Translations under genes and position numbers: made by a program
Assembly: GCF_001676055.1 (NCBI RefSeq)
Contig: NZ_LZEX01000043.1
Span: forward strand, 124,001 to 188,000
Direction: 5' to 3'
Source of the DNA: Morganella psychrotolerans
GTDB taxonomy: Bacteria > Pseudomonadota > Gammaproteobacteria > Enterobacterales > Enterobacteriaceae
Length of the DNA: 64,000 bases
Notes under the pieces: model-generated
Told to the model about the DNA's origin: nothing
The model's database searches: none
Seen by the model: only the letters and a program-made list of their open reading frames with translations
In this document: piece after piece, positions 8,614 through 17,943 of the stretch
How positions within the stretch are numbered: position 1 is the first letter of the stretch
Layout of the letters: each line of letters starts with the position of its first letter

Positions 8614-9984
8614 ATGTCCGACGCGATCATCTGGGATCTGCCATTGATCCAGAAATATAACTATTCCGGCCCGCGATACACCTCGTATCCCACTGCGCTG
8701 GAGTTTAACCAGCAATACAGTGACGGTGATTTTCTCGCCTCGGCAAACCGCTACCCGCAGCGCCCGCTGTCGTTATATGTGCATATTCCGTTCTGCCATA
8801 AACTCTGTTATTTCTGCGGCTGTAATAAATTAGTTACCCGGCAGAAACATAAAGCGGATGAATACCTGACAATACTGGAAAAAGAGATAGCGGCCCGCGC
8901 AGCACTGTTTGCCGGACGTGATGTGCATCAGATGCATTGGGGCGGTGGTACACCGACCTATCTGGATAAAGCACAGATAAGCCGCCTGACCGGCATGCTG
9001 CGCCGGTATTTTCATTTTACGGATAATGCTGAGCTCTCAATTGAAATTGATCCGCGCGAAATTGAATTGGATGTTATTGACCATCTGCGCGCAGAGGGCT
9101 TTAACCGTCTGAGTATGGGTGTGCAGGATTTCAATAAAGAGGTTCAGCGCCTGGTCAACCGCGAGCAGGACGAAGCCACTATTTTTGCTCTGGTAGAGCG
9201 CGCCCGCGCGACCGGGTTTGACTCCGTCAGTATTGACCTGATTTATGGTTTACCGAAACAGACCCCGGAAAGTTTTGCATTCACGCTGAAACGGGTGGCT
9301 GAGCTCTCCCCGGATCGCCTGAGTGTCTTTAACTATGCGCACCTGCCGAATCTGTTTGCCGCCCAGCGGAAAATTAAAGATGACGATTTGCCGTCTGCGG
9401 AGCAGAAACTGATTATTCTGCAACAGACTATTGAAAGCCTGACCGGCAGCGGTTATCAGTTTATCGGCATGGATCATTTTGCCAAACCGGAAGATGAGCT
9501 GGCGATAGCGCAGAATAACGGGATTTTGCACCGCAACTTCCAGGGCTACACCACTCATGAAGAGTGTGATTTGCTCGGTTTTGGTGTGTCGGCAATCAGT
9601 ATGCTGGGTGACCATTACGCACAAAACCAGAAAGACCTGAAAACGTATTACGCACAGGTGGAAGAGGGCGGAAACGCACTGTGGCGCGGCCTGGTGCTGA
9701 CAGACGAAGACTGCCTGCGCCGTGATGTGATTAAGGCACTGATTTGTAATTTCCGTCTGGACTATTCAGAGATTGAATCTCTGTATAACCTCGATTTTAA
9801 AGCCCATTTCGCCGAAGATTTGCAATTATTACAGCCAATGGCGGATGACGGTATGGTGGAAATCCTGGATAGTGCCCTGGTGGTCACCCCGCGCGGGCGT
9901 TTGCTGATCCGCAATATCTGTATGTGTTTTGATACTTATCTGCGTAATCAGATGCGCCAGCGTCAGTTTTCCCGCGTTATCTGA
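8614..9984 (+). CDS. hemN: Oxygen-independent coproporphyrinogen III dehydrogenase HemN
   Basis: Radical SAM enzyme that converts coproporphyrinogen III to protoporphyrinogen IX without oxygen, a late step of heme synthesis. The 456-residue product carries the iron-sulfur motif Cys61-x3-Cys65-x2-Cys68 plus the extra Cys70 typical of HemN, the GGGTPTYL motif after it, and the HemN C-terminal domain. The ATG at 8614 is preceded by AGGGGAGA. Its last 22 bases overlap the end of glnG on the other strand. No convincing FNR box was found upstream. Confidence 0.97.
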   Translation: MSDAIIWDLPLIQKYNYSGPRYTSYPTALEFNQQYSDGDFLASANRYPQRPLSLYVHIPFCHKLCYFCGCNKLVTRQKHKADEYLTILEKEIAARAALFAGRDVHQMHWGGGTPTYLDKAQISRLTGMLRRYFHFTDNAELSIEIDPREIELDVIDHLRAEGFNRLSMGVQDFNKEVQRLVNREQDEATIFALVERARATGFDSVSIDLIYGLPKQTPESFAFTLKRVAELSPDRLSVFNYAHLPNLFAAQRKIKDDDLPSAEQKLIILQQTIESLTGSGYQFIGMDHFAKPEDELAIAQNNGILHRNFQGYTTHEECDLLGFGVSAISMLGDHYAQNQKDLKTYYAQVEEGGNALWRGLVLTDEDCLRRDVIKALICNFRLDYSEIESLYNLDFKAHFAEDLQLLQPMADDGMVEILDSALVVTPRGRLLIRNICMCFDTYLRNQMRQRQFSRVI

Positions 9985-11438
9985 GACTGGTCCGGGGTTG
10001 ATGCATCATCATCAATCCCGGCCTCTTTCAGTTTTCTGGTCAGTGTGTTTCTTCCCCAGCCCAGTAACCGGGCGGCATCCTGCTTATGGCCGCCGCTGTG
10101 ATTCAGTGCGCATTGCAGCAGGGTACGCTCAAACAGCGGCAGTGCTTCTGCCAGCAGATCTGTTTTCCCCGCGCGTAACTGCGCATCGGCCCACAGTGCC
10201 AGTTGCTTATCCCATGACTGTGTATAATTTATGGCGTCATAATGAATAGCGCTATTATTTACCTGACTGATATCGGCGGTCAGATCAGCGGGCAAGTCCT
10301 GCGGCAACACTTCCTGAGTGGCAGACATCACTGTCAGCCAGCGGCACACATTTTCCAACTGACGGACATTGCCGGACCAGGGCAGATGCATCAGCAGGCT
10401 TTCGGTATCCGGATGCAGTATTTTTGCCTCTGTTCCCAACTCTTTCGCTGTTTTTTGCAGGAAATGACGTGTCAGGCGCGGAATATCACCGGGACGTTCC
10501 CGCAGCGGCGGCAACTGTACACGGATGACATTCAGGCGGTGAAACAGATCTTCACGGAATTTCCCGCCTGTTACCAGACGTTCCAGATCCTGATGCGTTG
10601 CGGCAATAATACGGACATCCACCCGCACCGGCGCATAACCGCCGACACGGTAAAACTGACCTTCTGCCAGCACCCGCAGCAGCCGGGTCTGAATATCCAG
10701 CGGCATATCACCAATCTCATCGAGAAACAGTGAGCCGCCGTCAGCCTGCTCAAAACGTCCCTGACGAACCTGGTTTGCCCCTGTGAATGCGCCTTTTTCG
10801 TGCCCGAACAGTTCGGATTCGATTAAGTCTTTCGGGATAGCGGCCATATTCAGGGCAATAAACGGCGCATCAGCACGCGGGCTGTGACGATGCAGCGCAT
10901 GAGCGACCAGCTCTTTTCCGGTTCCCGACTCACCGTTGATAAGCACACTGATTGAAGAACGGGACAGCCTGCCGATAACCCGGTAAACCTCCTGCATCGC
11001 CGGGGATTCGCCGATAATATCAGACACCGGATCTGCCGGTTCTTCGCGGCGGGATGGCTGGTGTTGTTCGCGGTGATGCTCCAGCGCACGGGCAACCAGC
11101 GTTACGGCATCGTCGATATCAAACGGCTTGGGCAGATAATCAAATGCCCCCCGCTGGTAAGCATTGACGGCGGCATCCAAATCAGAATGGGCGGTCATAA
11201 TAATCACCGGTAACAACGGGTTATGTTGTTTAATTGCAGAGAGAAGAGAAAAACCGTCCATACCCGGCATCCGGATATCGGAGATAAGCACATCCGGTGA
11301 CGCGTTCTCCAGGGCGGTAAGCACGCTTTCACCGCTGTCAAAACAGACACATGCATAGCCCGCACTGCTCAGCGCGCGCTCCAGTACCCAGCGGATCGCA
11401 CTGTCATCATCGACGACCCAAATTTTTCCCGGTTGCAT
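9963..11438 (-). CDS. glnG: Nitrogen regulator NtrC (response regulator, sigma54 activator)
   Basis: Response regulator that, when phosphorylated by NtrB under nitrogen limitation, drives sigma54 promoters such as glnAp2. Of 491 residues, 1-120 form the receiver domain with the phosphoacceptor Asp54, 140-380 the AAA+ domain (Walker A GESGTGKE at 169-176, sigma54-contacting GAFTGA at 216-221, Walker B LFLDEIGDM), and the end a Fis-type helix-turn-helix (QDAARLLGWGRNTLTRKL). It is about 20 residues longer than the E. coli protein, mostly in the linker before the DNA-binding domain. It lies 24 bases downstream of glnL and overlaps hemN tail to tail. Confidence 0.98.
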   Translation of the reverse strand: MQPGKIWVVDDDSAIRWVLERALSSAGYACVCFDSGESVLTALENASPDVLISDIRMPGMDGFSLLSAIKQHNPLLPVIIMTAHSDLDAAVNAYQRGAFDYLPKPFDIDDAVTLVARALEHHREQHQPSRREEPADPVSDIIGESPAMQEVYRVIGRLSRSSISVLINGESGTGKELVAHALHRHSPRADAPFIALNMAAIPKDLIESELFGHEKGAFTGANQVRQGRFEQADGGSLFLDEIGDMPLDIQTRLLRVLAEGQFYRVGGYAPVRVDVRIIAATHQDLERLVTGGKFREDLFHRLNVIRVQLPPLRERPGDIPRLTRHFLQKTAKELGTEAKILHPDTESLLMHLPWSGNVRQLENVCRWLTVMSATQEVLPQDLPADLTADISQVNNSAIHYDAINYTQSWDKQLALWADAQLRAGKTDLLAEALPLFERTLLQCALNHSGGHKQDAARLLGWGRNTLTRKLKEAGIDDDASTPDQSQITREN

Positions 11439-11462
11439 GTGAACCTCCCCTGATAAATGCAG

Positions 11463-12512
11463 TTACTGACGGATTGGCAAATAAAGTGAAAATAAGGTGT
11501 GACCCGGCCAACTGGTAAATTCTATTTTGCCATGGTGTTGATCGGTCAGACTCCGTGCAATGGACAGCCCGAGACCGGAGCCGCCTTCACGCCCGCTGAC
11601 CATCGGGTAAAACAGGGTATCTCTGATGTGGGCCGGAATGCCCGGTCCGTTGTCTTCAATATCAATGCGGGCTGCCAGCCGGTAGCGTTCGCCGTGCAGC
11701 GTTACCTGAAATGCAGTGCGGGTGCGTAATGTGATGGTGCCGCCCGGTGTTTTCAGAGCTTCCAGGGCATTACGCATAATATTGAGGATAACCTGCTCTA
11801 TCTGGTCGGGATAATGCGATAACTCCGGCAAACTGGGGTCATAATCTTTAATCAGCCGGATGTTTTCCGGTTTTTCCAGATTGATCAGCTGAAATACCCG
11901 TTCCGCCACATGGTGAATACTTTGCAGGCTTTTTTGTCCCGGATGCTGGGGACCCAGCAGGCGATCAACCAGTGCCCGCAGACGGTCGGCCTGCTCGATA
12001 ATCACTTGTGTGTATTCCTGCAGCGCCGGGTCCGGCAATGCGCGGGACAGAAGCTGTGCCGCTCCGCGAAGTCCGCCGAGCGGATTTTTTATCTCATGTG
12101 CCAGCCCGCGCACCAAATCTCTTGCGGCTGCCTGTTGCGCCTGTTGCAATTGTTCCTGACTGATACGGCGGTGGCTGTCGAGCGGCGTCAGCTCCAGCAG
12201 GATAAAATTACCGGAAACCGGCTGGGCACTCAGAGAGAGGGCGTGCATCTGGTTATTGACGACCAGGGTGACATCGTTATCGGTAAAACTGAGTCCTTCC
12301 GCCAGCGTTGCCTGCAATGTGGCGCTGTCGAGCGAAAGATAACTGAATAAGATGGGGAGCGGAGTGCCGGAGAGTTTACGGGTGCTCTGGGCAAACAGCT
12401 GCATGGCGGCCTGGTTGGCATAGCGGATAATTAAATCGGTATCCAGTAACAGTACACAATTGATCAGTGAGTTAAGAAGTTGCTCTGCCTGCGGTTTATT
12501 ATCCCTGTCCAT
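11463..12512 (-). CDS. glnL: Nitrogen sensor histidine kinase NtrB
   Basis: Soluble PAS-histidine kinase that phosphorylates NtrC when nitrogen is short and, with PII, removes the phosphate when nitrogen is plentiful. I start at the ATG at 12512, which gives 349 residues and puts the phosphorylated histidine at 139 ([12 protein letters not shown]), as in E. coli. An earlier start would run through an NtrC operator. N and G boxes are clear ([21 protein letters not shown]). It follows glnA after a terminator and has its own NtrC-bound promoter region. Confidence 0.97.
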   Translation of the reverse strand: MDRDNKPQAEQLLNSLINCVLLLDTDLIIRYANQAAMQLFAQSTRKLSGTPLPILFSYLSLDSATLQATLAEGLSFTDNDVTLVVNNQMHALSLSAQPVSGNFILLELTPLDSHRRISQEQLQQAQQAAARDLVRGLAHEIKNPLGGLRGAAQLLSRALPDPALQEYTQVIIEQADRLRALVDRLLGPQHPGQKSLQSIHHVAERVFQLINLEKPENIRLIKDYDPSLPELSHYPDQIEQVILNIMRNALEALKTPGGTITLRTRTAFQVTLHGERYRLAARIDIEDNGPGIPAHIRDTLFYPMVSGREGGSGLGLSIARSLTDQHHGKIEFTSWPGHTLFSLYLPIRQ

Positions 12513-12527
12513 TGTCTCTGCCCCGGT

Positions 12528-12544
12528 TGCACCACTTTGGTGCA
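12528..12544 (-). promoter_or_regulatory. NtrC-binding site at the glnL promoter
   Basis: TGCACCACTTTGGTGCA, a perfect dyad with TGCACCA arms and a three-base centre. It lies 16 bases upstream of the glnL start codon. In E. coli an NtrC site at this place represses glnLp; the same role is likely. Confidence 0.85.
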
Positions 12545-12569
12545 TTGTAGCGTATTTACCCCGTAAGAG

Positions 12570-12594
12570 AAAAGGACCCGCCCAACGGCGGGTC
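12570..12594 (-). terminator. Terminator between glnA and glnL
   Basis: On the minus strand GACCCGCC-GTTG-GGCGGGTC followed by CTTTTCTCTT. It should stop most glnA transcripts and let a minority continue into glnLG. Confidence 0.8.
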
Positions 12595-12671
12595 AAGTGC
12601 TTCACGGCAACAAAATAAACCGGAGCGTGTCAGTCTGCGTGCCGCTTGAATCATATCCGGCACAGACAGAA
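12570..12671 (-). ncRNA. Possible GlnZ-like sRNA from the glnA 3' UTR
   Basis: The glnA transcript has a 3' UTR of about 100 bases that ends in an intrinsic terminator with a U-rich tail, and it contains the A/U-rich segment GGTTTATTTTGTTG. In enterobacteria the sRNA GlnZ is cut from exactly this part of glnA mRNA. This call rests on position and terminator only; no sequence alignment was possible. Confidence 0.35.
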
Positions 12672-14081
12672 TTACACGCTGTAATACATATCAAATTCAA
12701 CCGGATGCGGCGTCATATTCAGGCGCTGAACATCTGCGCGCAGCAGATCGATATAGGTGTTGATTGCATCTTCAGTAAATACACCGCCACGGGTTAAAAA
12801 TTCGTGATCAGCGGCCAGGGCATCAAGTGCATCACCCAGAGAAGGGGCAACAGTCGGAATTTCTTTCGCTTCTTCCGGCGGCAGGTCATACAGATTTTTA
12901 TCCATCGCATCGCCCGGATGGATTTTATTGATGATCCCGTCCAGACCGGCCATCAGCTGTGCAGCAAAGGCCAGATACGGGTTTGCGGCAGGATCAGGGA
13001 AGCGGACTTCAATACGGCGTGCTTTTGCGCTTGGTACAATCGGAATACGGATAGACGCTGAGCGGTTACGGGCGGAATATGCCAGCATGACCGGAGCTTC
13101 GTAGCCCGGAACCAGACGCTTGTATGAGTTGGTCGTCGGGTTGGTAAAGGCATTCAGCGCACGGGCGTGTTTAATGATCCCGCCGATGTAATACAGTGCC
13201 ATTTCTGACAGACCGGCATATTTGTCACCGGAGAACAGGTTGACGCCGTCTTTAGCCAGAGACATGTGGCAGTGCATACCGGAGCCGTTATCGCCGACCA
13301 GCGGTTTTGGCATAAAGGTCGCCGTTTTGCCGTAGCGGTGCGCTACATTCTGGACGACATACTTGTACATCTGCGTTTCGTCAGCTTTGAGCGTCATGGT
13401 ATTGAAACGGGTCGCAATTTCGTTCTGGCCGGCAGTACCGACTTCGTGGTGATGTGCTTCCACAACCAGACCCATTTCTTCCATTACCAGGCACATTTCA
13501 GAACGCAGATCCTGGGAAGAATCAACCGGCGGCAGCGGGAAATAACCGCCTTTCACACGCGGACGATGGCCTTTATTGCCTTCTGCATATTCGGTACCGG
13601 TATTCCAGGCTGCTTCAATATCATTAATATGGTAGTAAGCACCGGAAATATCTGCGCCGAAACGGATGTCATCAAACAGGAAAAACTCCGGTTCCGGTCC
13701 GAACAGGACGGTATCGGCAATTCCGCTGGTGCGCAGATAATCTTCGGCACGTTTTGAAATAGAGCGCGGGTCACGATCATAACCCTGCATGGTATTCGGT
13801 TCTAATACATCACAACGCAGAACCAGTGTCGGCACTTCAAAGAACGGGTCGATCAGGGCAGATTGTGCAATCGGCATCAGCACCATGTCAGATTCATTAA
13901 TGCCTTTCCAGCCGGCCATAGAGGAACCATCGAACATCTTTCCGTCTTCGAAGAAATCTTCATTTACCTGATGGTAAGGAATGCTCATGTGCTGTTCCTT
14001 GCCTTTGGTATCGGTAAAACGTAAGTCCACGAACTTAACGCCGTGCTCTTCCATCATGTTCAGTACATGTTCAACGGACAT
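12672..14081 (-). CDS. glnA: Glutamine synthetase, type I
   Basis: Makes glutamine from glutamate, ammonia and ATP; it is the central ammonia-assimilating enzyme, a cytoplasmic dodecamer. With the ATG at 14081 (after CAGGAGAATT) the product has 469 residues, as in E. coli, and matches it closely. The metal and glutamate site segments are seen ([29 protein letters not shown]), as are the [12 protein letters not shown]-site stretch and the adenylylation site tyrosine in [11 protein letters not shown] sigma54 promoter and two NtrC sites lie upstream. Confidence 0.99.
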   Translation of the reverse strand: MSVEHVLNMMEEHGVKFVDLRFTDTKGKEQHMSIPYHQVNEDFFEDGKMFDGSSMAGWKGINESDMVLMPIAQSALIDPFFEVPTLVLRCDVLEPNTMQGYDRDPRSISKRAEDYLRTSGIADTVLFGPEPEFFLFDDIRFGADISGAYYHINDIEAAWNTGTEYAEGNKGHRPRVKGGYFPLPPVDSSQDLRSEMCLVMEEMGLVVEAHHHEVGTAGQNEIATRFNTMTLKADETQMYKYVVQNVAHRYGKTATFMPKPLVGDNGSGMHCHMSLAKDGVNLFSGDKYAGLSEMALYYIGGIIKHARALNAFTNPTTNSYKRLVPGYEAPVMLAYSARNRSASIRIPIVPSAKARRIEVRFPDPAANPYLAFAAQLMAGLDGIINKIHPGDAMDKNLYDLPPEEAKEIPTVAPSLGDALDALAADHEFLTRGGVFTEDAINTYIDLLRADVQRLNMTPHPVEFDMYYSV

Positions 14082-14174
14082 AGTCAATTCTCCTGGTTTG
14101 GGATGACCCGGCAATCTTCAGTTGGTCACCCGGGGGGGACGCTGATTGCGGTTCTCAAATTACCTGATAAATAT

Positions 14175-14193
14175 AAAGCGAAAAGCGTGCCAA
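14175..14193 (-). promoter_or_regulatory. Sigma54 promoter of glnA (glnAp2-like)
   Basis: On the minus strand TTGGCACGCTTTTCGCTTT, with the -24 GG and -12 GC elements spaced as in E. coli glnAp2. The expected start of transcription is about 85 bases before the glnA ATG. Confidence 0.9.
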
Positions 14194-14265
14194 CTTTTTT
14201 GTAACGCCGTAAACCGCCTTACACCAGCATGTTACTCACATAAGGATAGTGGAAACAGACCGGAT

Positions 14266-14282
14266 TGCACTGCTTTGGTGCA
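14266..14282 (-). promoter_or_regulatory. NtrC enhancer site of glnA, proximal
   Basis: TGCACTGCTTTGGTGCA, an NtrC dyad about 110 bases upstream of the predicted sigma54 start, close to the place of the proximal strong site in E. coli. Confidence 0.85.
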
Positions 14283-14310
14283 GTCGGTGCGGTTACTATC
14301 CTATCCGGCT

Positions 14311-14327
14311 TGCACTATAATGGTGCA
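14311..14327 (-). promoter_or_regulatory. NtrC enhancer site of glnA, distal
   Basis: TGCACTATAATGGTGCA, a second NtrC dyad whose centre is 45 bases from that of the first. The pair forms the enhancer on which NtrC oligomers assemble. Confidence 0.85.
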
Positions 14328-14556
14328 AATAAGCAGAATCTCTAAGCTAAAAGAGACATTTTGCTGATATGACACGCTTTTATGCTGATCCCGGTCAGAT
14401 TCCTGCCCGACTGTCACAAAAAAAGTATCTCTTTTTTCCTGAATAGGTTTATGATAAGTGCCTCTGAATTCGTCGCAGAGCGTGGTATGCGCAGCTTATT
14501 TGTAAAAAATGGCAGGATGAATTTTATCTTTTTGTTTTATAAAGATTTATTTTTTA

Positions 14557-14572
14557 AGTGAGATCTATCACA
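14557..14572. promoter_or_regulatory. CRP-like site between glnA and typA
   Basis: AGTGAGATCTATCACA matches the CRP consensus TGTGA-N6-TCACA with one mismatch. It lies between the divergent glnA and typA genes and could act on either; in E. coli CRP acts at the glnAp1 promoter. Confidence 0.5.
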
Positions 14573-14697
14573 CTTCTTTCACTTGCCTGAGATAACGTGT
14601 AAAATACCACCAATCATCTACTCCATAGATGGGCGTTGCTGAAAAGAATGCTATCTGTGACGTAATTCCCATCCATTAACGAAAACGGTACAAGTCT

Positions 14698-16517
14698 TTG
14701 TCTATCGAGAAATTAAGAAATATTGCCATCATCGCTCACGTTGACCATGGCAAAACCACGCTGGTCGATAAATTATTACAGCAGTCCGGTACTTTTGGTG
14801 ATCGTACCAAACCGGAAGAGCGTGTAATGGACTCCGGCGATCTGGAAAGAGAGCGCGGCATTACTATTTTGGCAAAAAATACCGCGATTACGTGGGAAGA
14901 CTATCACATCAACATCGTTGACACCCCGGGGCACGCCGATTTCGGTGGTGAAGTAGAACGTGTTATGTCCATGGTTGACAGCGTACTGTTGCTGGTTGAT
15001 GCAATCGATGGTCCGATGCCGCAGACCCGCTTTGTAACGCAGAAAGCGTTTGCAAACGGCCTGAGCCCTATCGTTGTTATTAACAAAATTGACCGTCCGG
15101 GCGCACGTCCTGACTGGGTTATCGACCAGGTCTTTGATCTGTTTGTTAACCTCGGTGCGACTGACGAACAGCTCGACTTCCCGATCATCTACGCATCTGC
15201 GCTGATGGGTATCGCGGGAGATGATTACAATGAGATGGCGGAAGACATGACTCCGCTGTACAAAGCCATTGTTAAATACGTTGAGCCACCAAAAGTGGAT
15301 CTCGACGGTCCGTTCCAGATGCAAATCTCCCAGCTTGATTACAACAACTACCTGGGTGTAATCGGGATTGGTCGTATCAAACGCGGTAAAGTGAAGCCTA
15401 ACCAGCAGATCACAGTTATTGATTCAGAAGGCAAAACCCGTAACGGTAAAGTCGGTAAAGTTCTGAGCCATCTGGGTCTGGAGCGTATCGAGTCAGAAAT
15501 CGCTGAAGCGGGTGATATCATCGCGCTGACCGGTCTGGGCGAACTGGGTATCTCCGATACCATCTGTGAAACCAGCTGTGTTGAAGCATTAACGCCACTG
15601 GCTGTTGATGAGCCGACCGTAAGCATGTATTTCTGCGTTAACACCTCACCATTCTGCGGTAAAGAAGGTAAGTTTGTAACGTCCCGCCAGATCTTAGACC
15701 GTCTGAAGAAAGAGCTGGTTCACAACGTGGCACTGCGTGTCGAAGAGACTGAAGACCCGGATGCATTCCGCGTATCAGGCCGTGGTGAACTGCACTTATC
15801 TGTTCTGATTGAAAACATGCGCCGTGAAGGTTTTGAGCTGGCGGTATCCCGTCCGCGCGTTATCTTCCGTGATATCGATGGCCGTAAACAAGAGCCGTTC
15901 GAGCAGGTTACTCTGGATATCGAAGAACAGCATCAGGCGATGTCATGCGTGCTCTCGGTGAGCGTAAAGGCGAACTGAGCAACATGATGCCGGATGGTAA
16001 AGGCCGCGTACGTTTGGATTACAGCATTCCTAGCCGTGGTCTGATTGGCTTCCGTACTGAATTTATGACAATGACATCCGGTACAGGTTTACTGTACGCA
16101 ACATTCAGTCACTACGGTGATGTGAAGCAGGGTGAAATTGGTCGTCGTCAGAACGGCGTAATGATCTCTAACGGCCAGGGTAAAGCAGTTGCATACGCAC
16201 TGTACAGCCTCCAGGATCGCGGTAAATTATTTATCGGTCACGGTACTGAAGTCTATGAAGGTCAGCTCATCGGTATTCACTCACGTTCTAACGACCTGAC
16301 CGTGAACTGCTTAACCGGTAAAAAACTGACTAACATGCGTGCTTCCGGTACTGATGAAGCAACAACACTGTCTCCGTTCATTGAGAAAACGCTGGAACAG
16401 GCGTTAGAATTTATCGATGATGACGAATTAGTGGAAGTAACACCGAAGTCTATCCGTCTTCGTAAGCGTTACCTGACTGAAAACGACCGCAAGCGCGCAC
16501 ACCGCAGCAAAGATTAA
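14698..16517 (+). pseudogene. typA: Ribosome-associated GTPase TypA/BipA, interrupted by a one-base frameshift
   Basis: TypA is a translational GTPase needed for 50S assembly at low temperature. The reading frame runs from a TTG at 14698 (no ATG is near; MSIEKLRNIAIIAHVDHGKTT) to 15936, then shifts. Codons for EEQHQ are followed by GCGATG where GGCGATG would keep the frame, so one G is missing from the run at 15936-15937. As written, translation ends at 15978; the rest of the protein is intact in another frame to 16517. Adding one base restores about 606 residues, the family length, with G motifs AHVDHGKTT, DTPGH and NKID. It may be a sequencing error or a true mutation; the gene is dispensable in E. 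coli under standard growth. Confidence 0.9.
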
Positions 16518-16539
16518 TCGTCGTTTTTATTCAATGCCA

Positions 16540-16572
16540 CTCAGGGCGCCTTTCGGGCGCCCTGAGCTTTTT
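16540..16572 (+). terminator. Terminator after typA
   Basis: Eleven-base stem CTCAGGGCGCC / GGCGCCCTGAG with a loop of about five bases, followed by CTTTTT. Confidence 0.9.
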
Positions 16573-16805
16573 CAGGGTACTCCCGCCAGATATTTTGCAC
16601 ATAAATGCATTTCCCGCCGCCGCCTTTCTTGCTATGTTTCATTTTTTCGCCCTGATCACAATACCGTCACAGACTGGTAACGGGTCAGAAATGTGGGCGG
16701 AGATCGCAGACATTGATCTTTTTTCTGTCTGAATGTCGTTTTCACTCTGTTCAGCGGGCAGATCTGCGGGTAGAGTAAAAATAATTCATCAACCCGGAGG
16801 ATGGT

Positions 16806-17423
16806 ATGCTGTATATCTTTGATATGGGCAATGTCATTATTGATATTGATTTCCAACGTGTTTTATCAGTCTGGAGTAATTTAAGCGGTAAGCCGTTATC
16901 TGAACTGAATAGTAATTTTATTTCTGGTGAGACATTTAAGCAGCATGAACGCGGCAGAATTTCGGATGTTGAATTTGCCGAAGCAATTAATGATGAACTG
17001 GGCATGTCGCTGAGTTTTGATGAGTTTGCCGAAGGCTGGCAGGCTATTTTTATGTCTGTCCGTCCTGATGTCATTGATATCATGAATAGGTTGCGTGAAC
17101 AGGGACATCGTGTGGTTGTGCTCTCTAATACCAACCGCCTGCATCAGGACTACTGGCCGCAGCACTATCCGGAAATAGCCGCGTCCGCGGATTTCCTTTA
17201 TTTATCGCAGGATTTAGGGTTACGTAAACCGGATCCGGATATTTATCAGTATGTTCTCGAAAGCGAAGAGTTTGAGGCTCAGGATGCAGTTTTCTTTGAT
17301 GACATCCGTGAAAACGTGGATGCAGCAGTTGAACTGGGCATCAAAGGTGTGTACGTGGAGGATCGCGACACCGTACGCCGGTATTTTGCAGATCATGATT
17401 TCTCTGTTGAAGTCTCTGAATAA
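16806..17423 (+). CDS. yihX: HAD-family glucose-1-phosphatase YihX
   Basis: Haloacid dehalogenase-type phosphatase; the E. coli orthologue removes the phosphate from alpha-D-glucose 1-phosphate made during glycogen breakdown. The 205-residue product has motif I as FDMGNV (residues 5-10), motif II in VVLSNTN, and the lysine and acidic motifs in GLRKPDPDIYQ and VFFDDIRENV. The ATG at 16806 follows CCCGGAGGATGGT. The second aspartate of the usual DxD motif is replaced by asparagine or glycine in this subgroup, as in E. coli YihX. The dtd gene follows after 32 bases. Confidence 0.93.
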   Translation: MLYIFDMGNVIIDIDFQRVLSVWSNLSGKPLSELNSNFISGETFKQHERGRISDVEFAEAINDELGMSLSFDEFAEGWQAIFMSVRPDVIDIMNRLREQGHRVVVLSNTNRLHQDYWPQHYPEIAASADFLYLSQDLGLRKPDPDIYQYVLESEEFEAQDAVFFDDIRENVDAAVELGIKGVYVEDRDTVRRYFADHDFSVEVSE

Positions 17424-17455
17424 TAAAATAGTCATTATGTTTGAACGGACGGGAC

Positions 17456-17893
17456 ATGATTGCATTAATACAGCGTGTAACCCGCGCAGATGTCCGCATA
17501 GCCGGTGATATCGCCGGTGAAATAGGACCGGGACTGTTAGTTCTGCTGGGTGTGGAACGGGACGATGATGAGCAAAAAGCGAAGCGCTTGTGTGACAAAG
17601 TAACCGGATACCGGATTTTCAGCGATGCTGACGGGAAAATGAATCTGAACGTGGCGCAGGCCGGAGGTCAGTTGCTGGTGGTTTCACAGTTCACACTGGC
17701 GGCAGACACACAAAAAGGTATGCGTCCGGGGTTTTCAGGCGGCGCTGCGCCGGAAAAAGCGAATGTTTTATATGAGTACTTTGTGGCGCAATGCCGCGCG
17801 ACAGGTATGGTGACAGAAACCGGGCAGTTTGCGGCAGACATGCAGGTCAGCCTGACAAACGATGGTCCGGTCACTTTCTGGCTTCAGGTATGA
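17456..17893 (+). CDS. dtd: D-aminoacyl-tRNA deacylase
   Basis: Proofreading enzyme that removes D-amino acids (and glycine from tRNA-Ala) wrongly loaded on tRNA. The 145-residue product, started at the ATG at 17456 ([11 protein letters not shown]), equals the E. coli length and contains the two active-site motifs: SQFTLAADT near residue 78 and the cross-subunit Gly-cisPro motif in [11 protein letters not shown] at the C-terminus. It lies between yihX and fabY in an apparent operon, the same order as in E. coli. Confidence 0.97.
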   Translation: MIALIQRVTRADVRIAGDIAGEIGPGLLVLLGVERDDDEQKAKRLCDKVTGYRIFSDADGKMNLNVAQAGGQLLVVSQFTLAADTQKGMRPGFSGGAAPEKANVLYEYFVAQCRATGMVTETGQFAADMQVSLTNDGPVTFWLQV

Positions 17894-17943
17894 TACAACA
17901 GTCTCAGACCGGTCGCCGGTCACTACTGACAGGAGAAAGTGCG

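Noticed and set aside
9250-9624. Minus-strand frame inside hemN
   Set aside because: Shadow of a fully conserved radical SAM enzyme; no ribosome binding site or recognisable domain.
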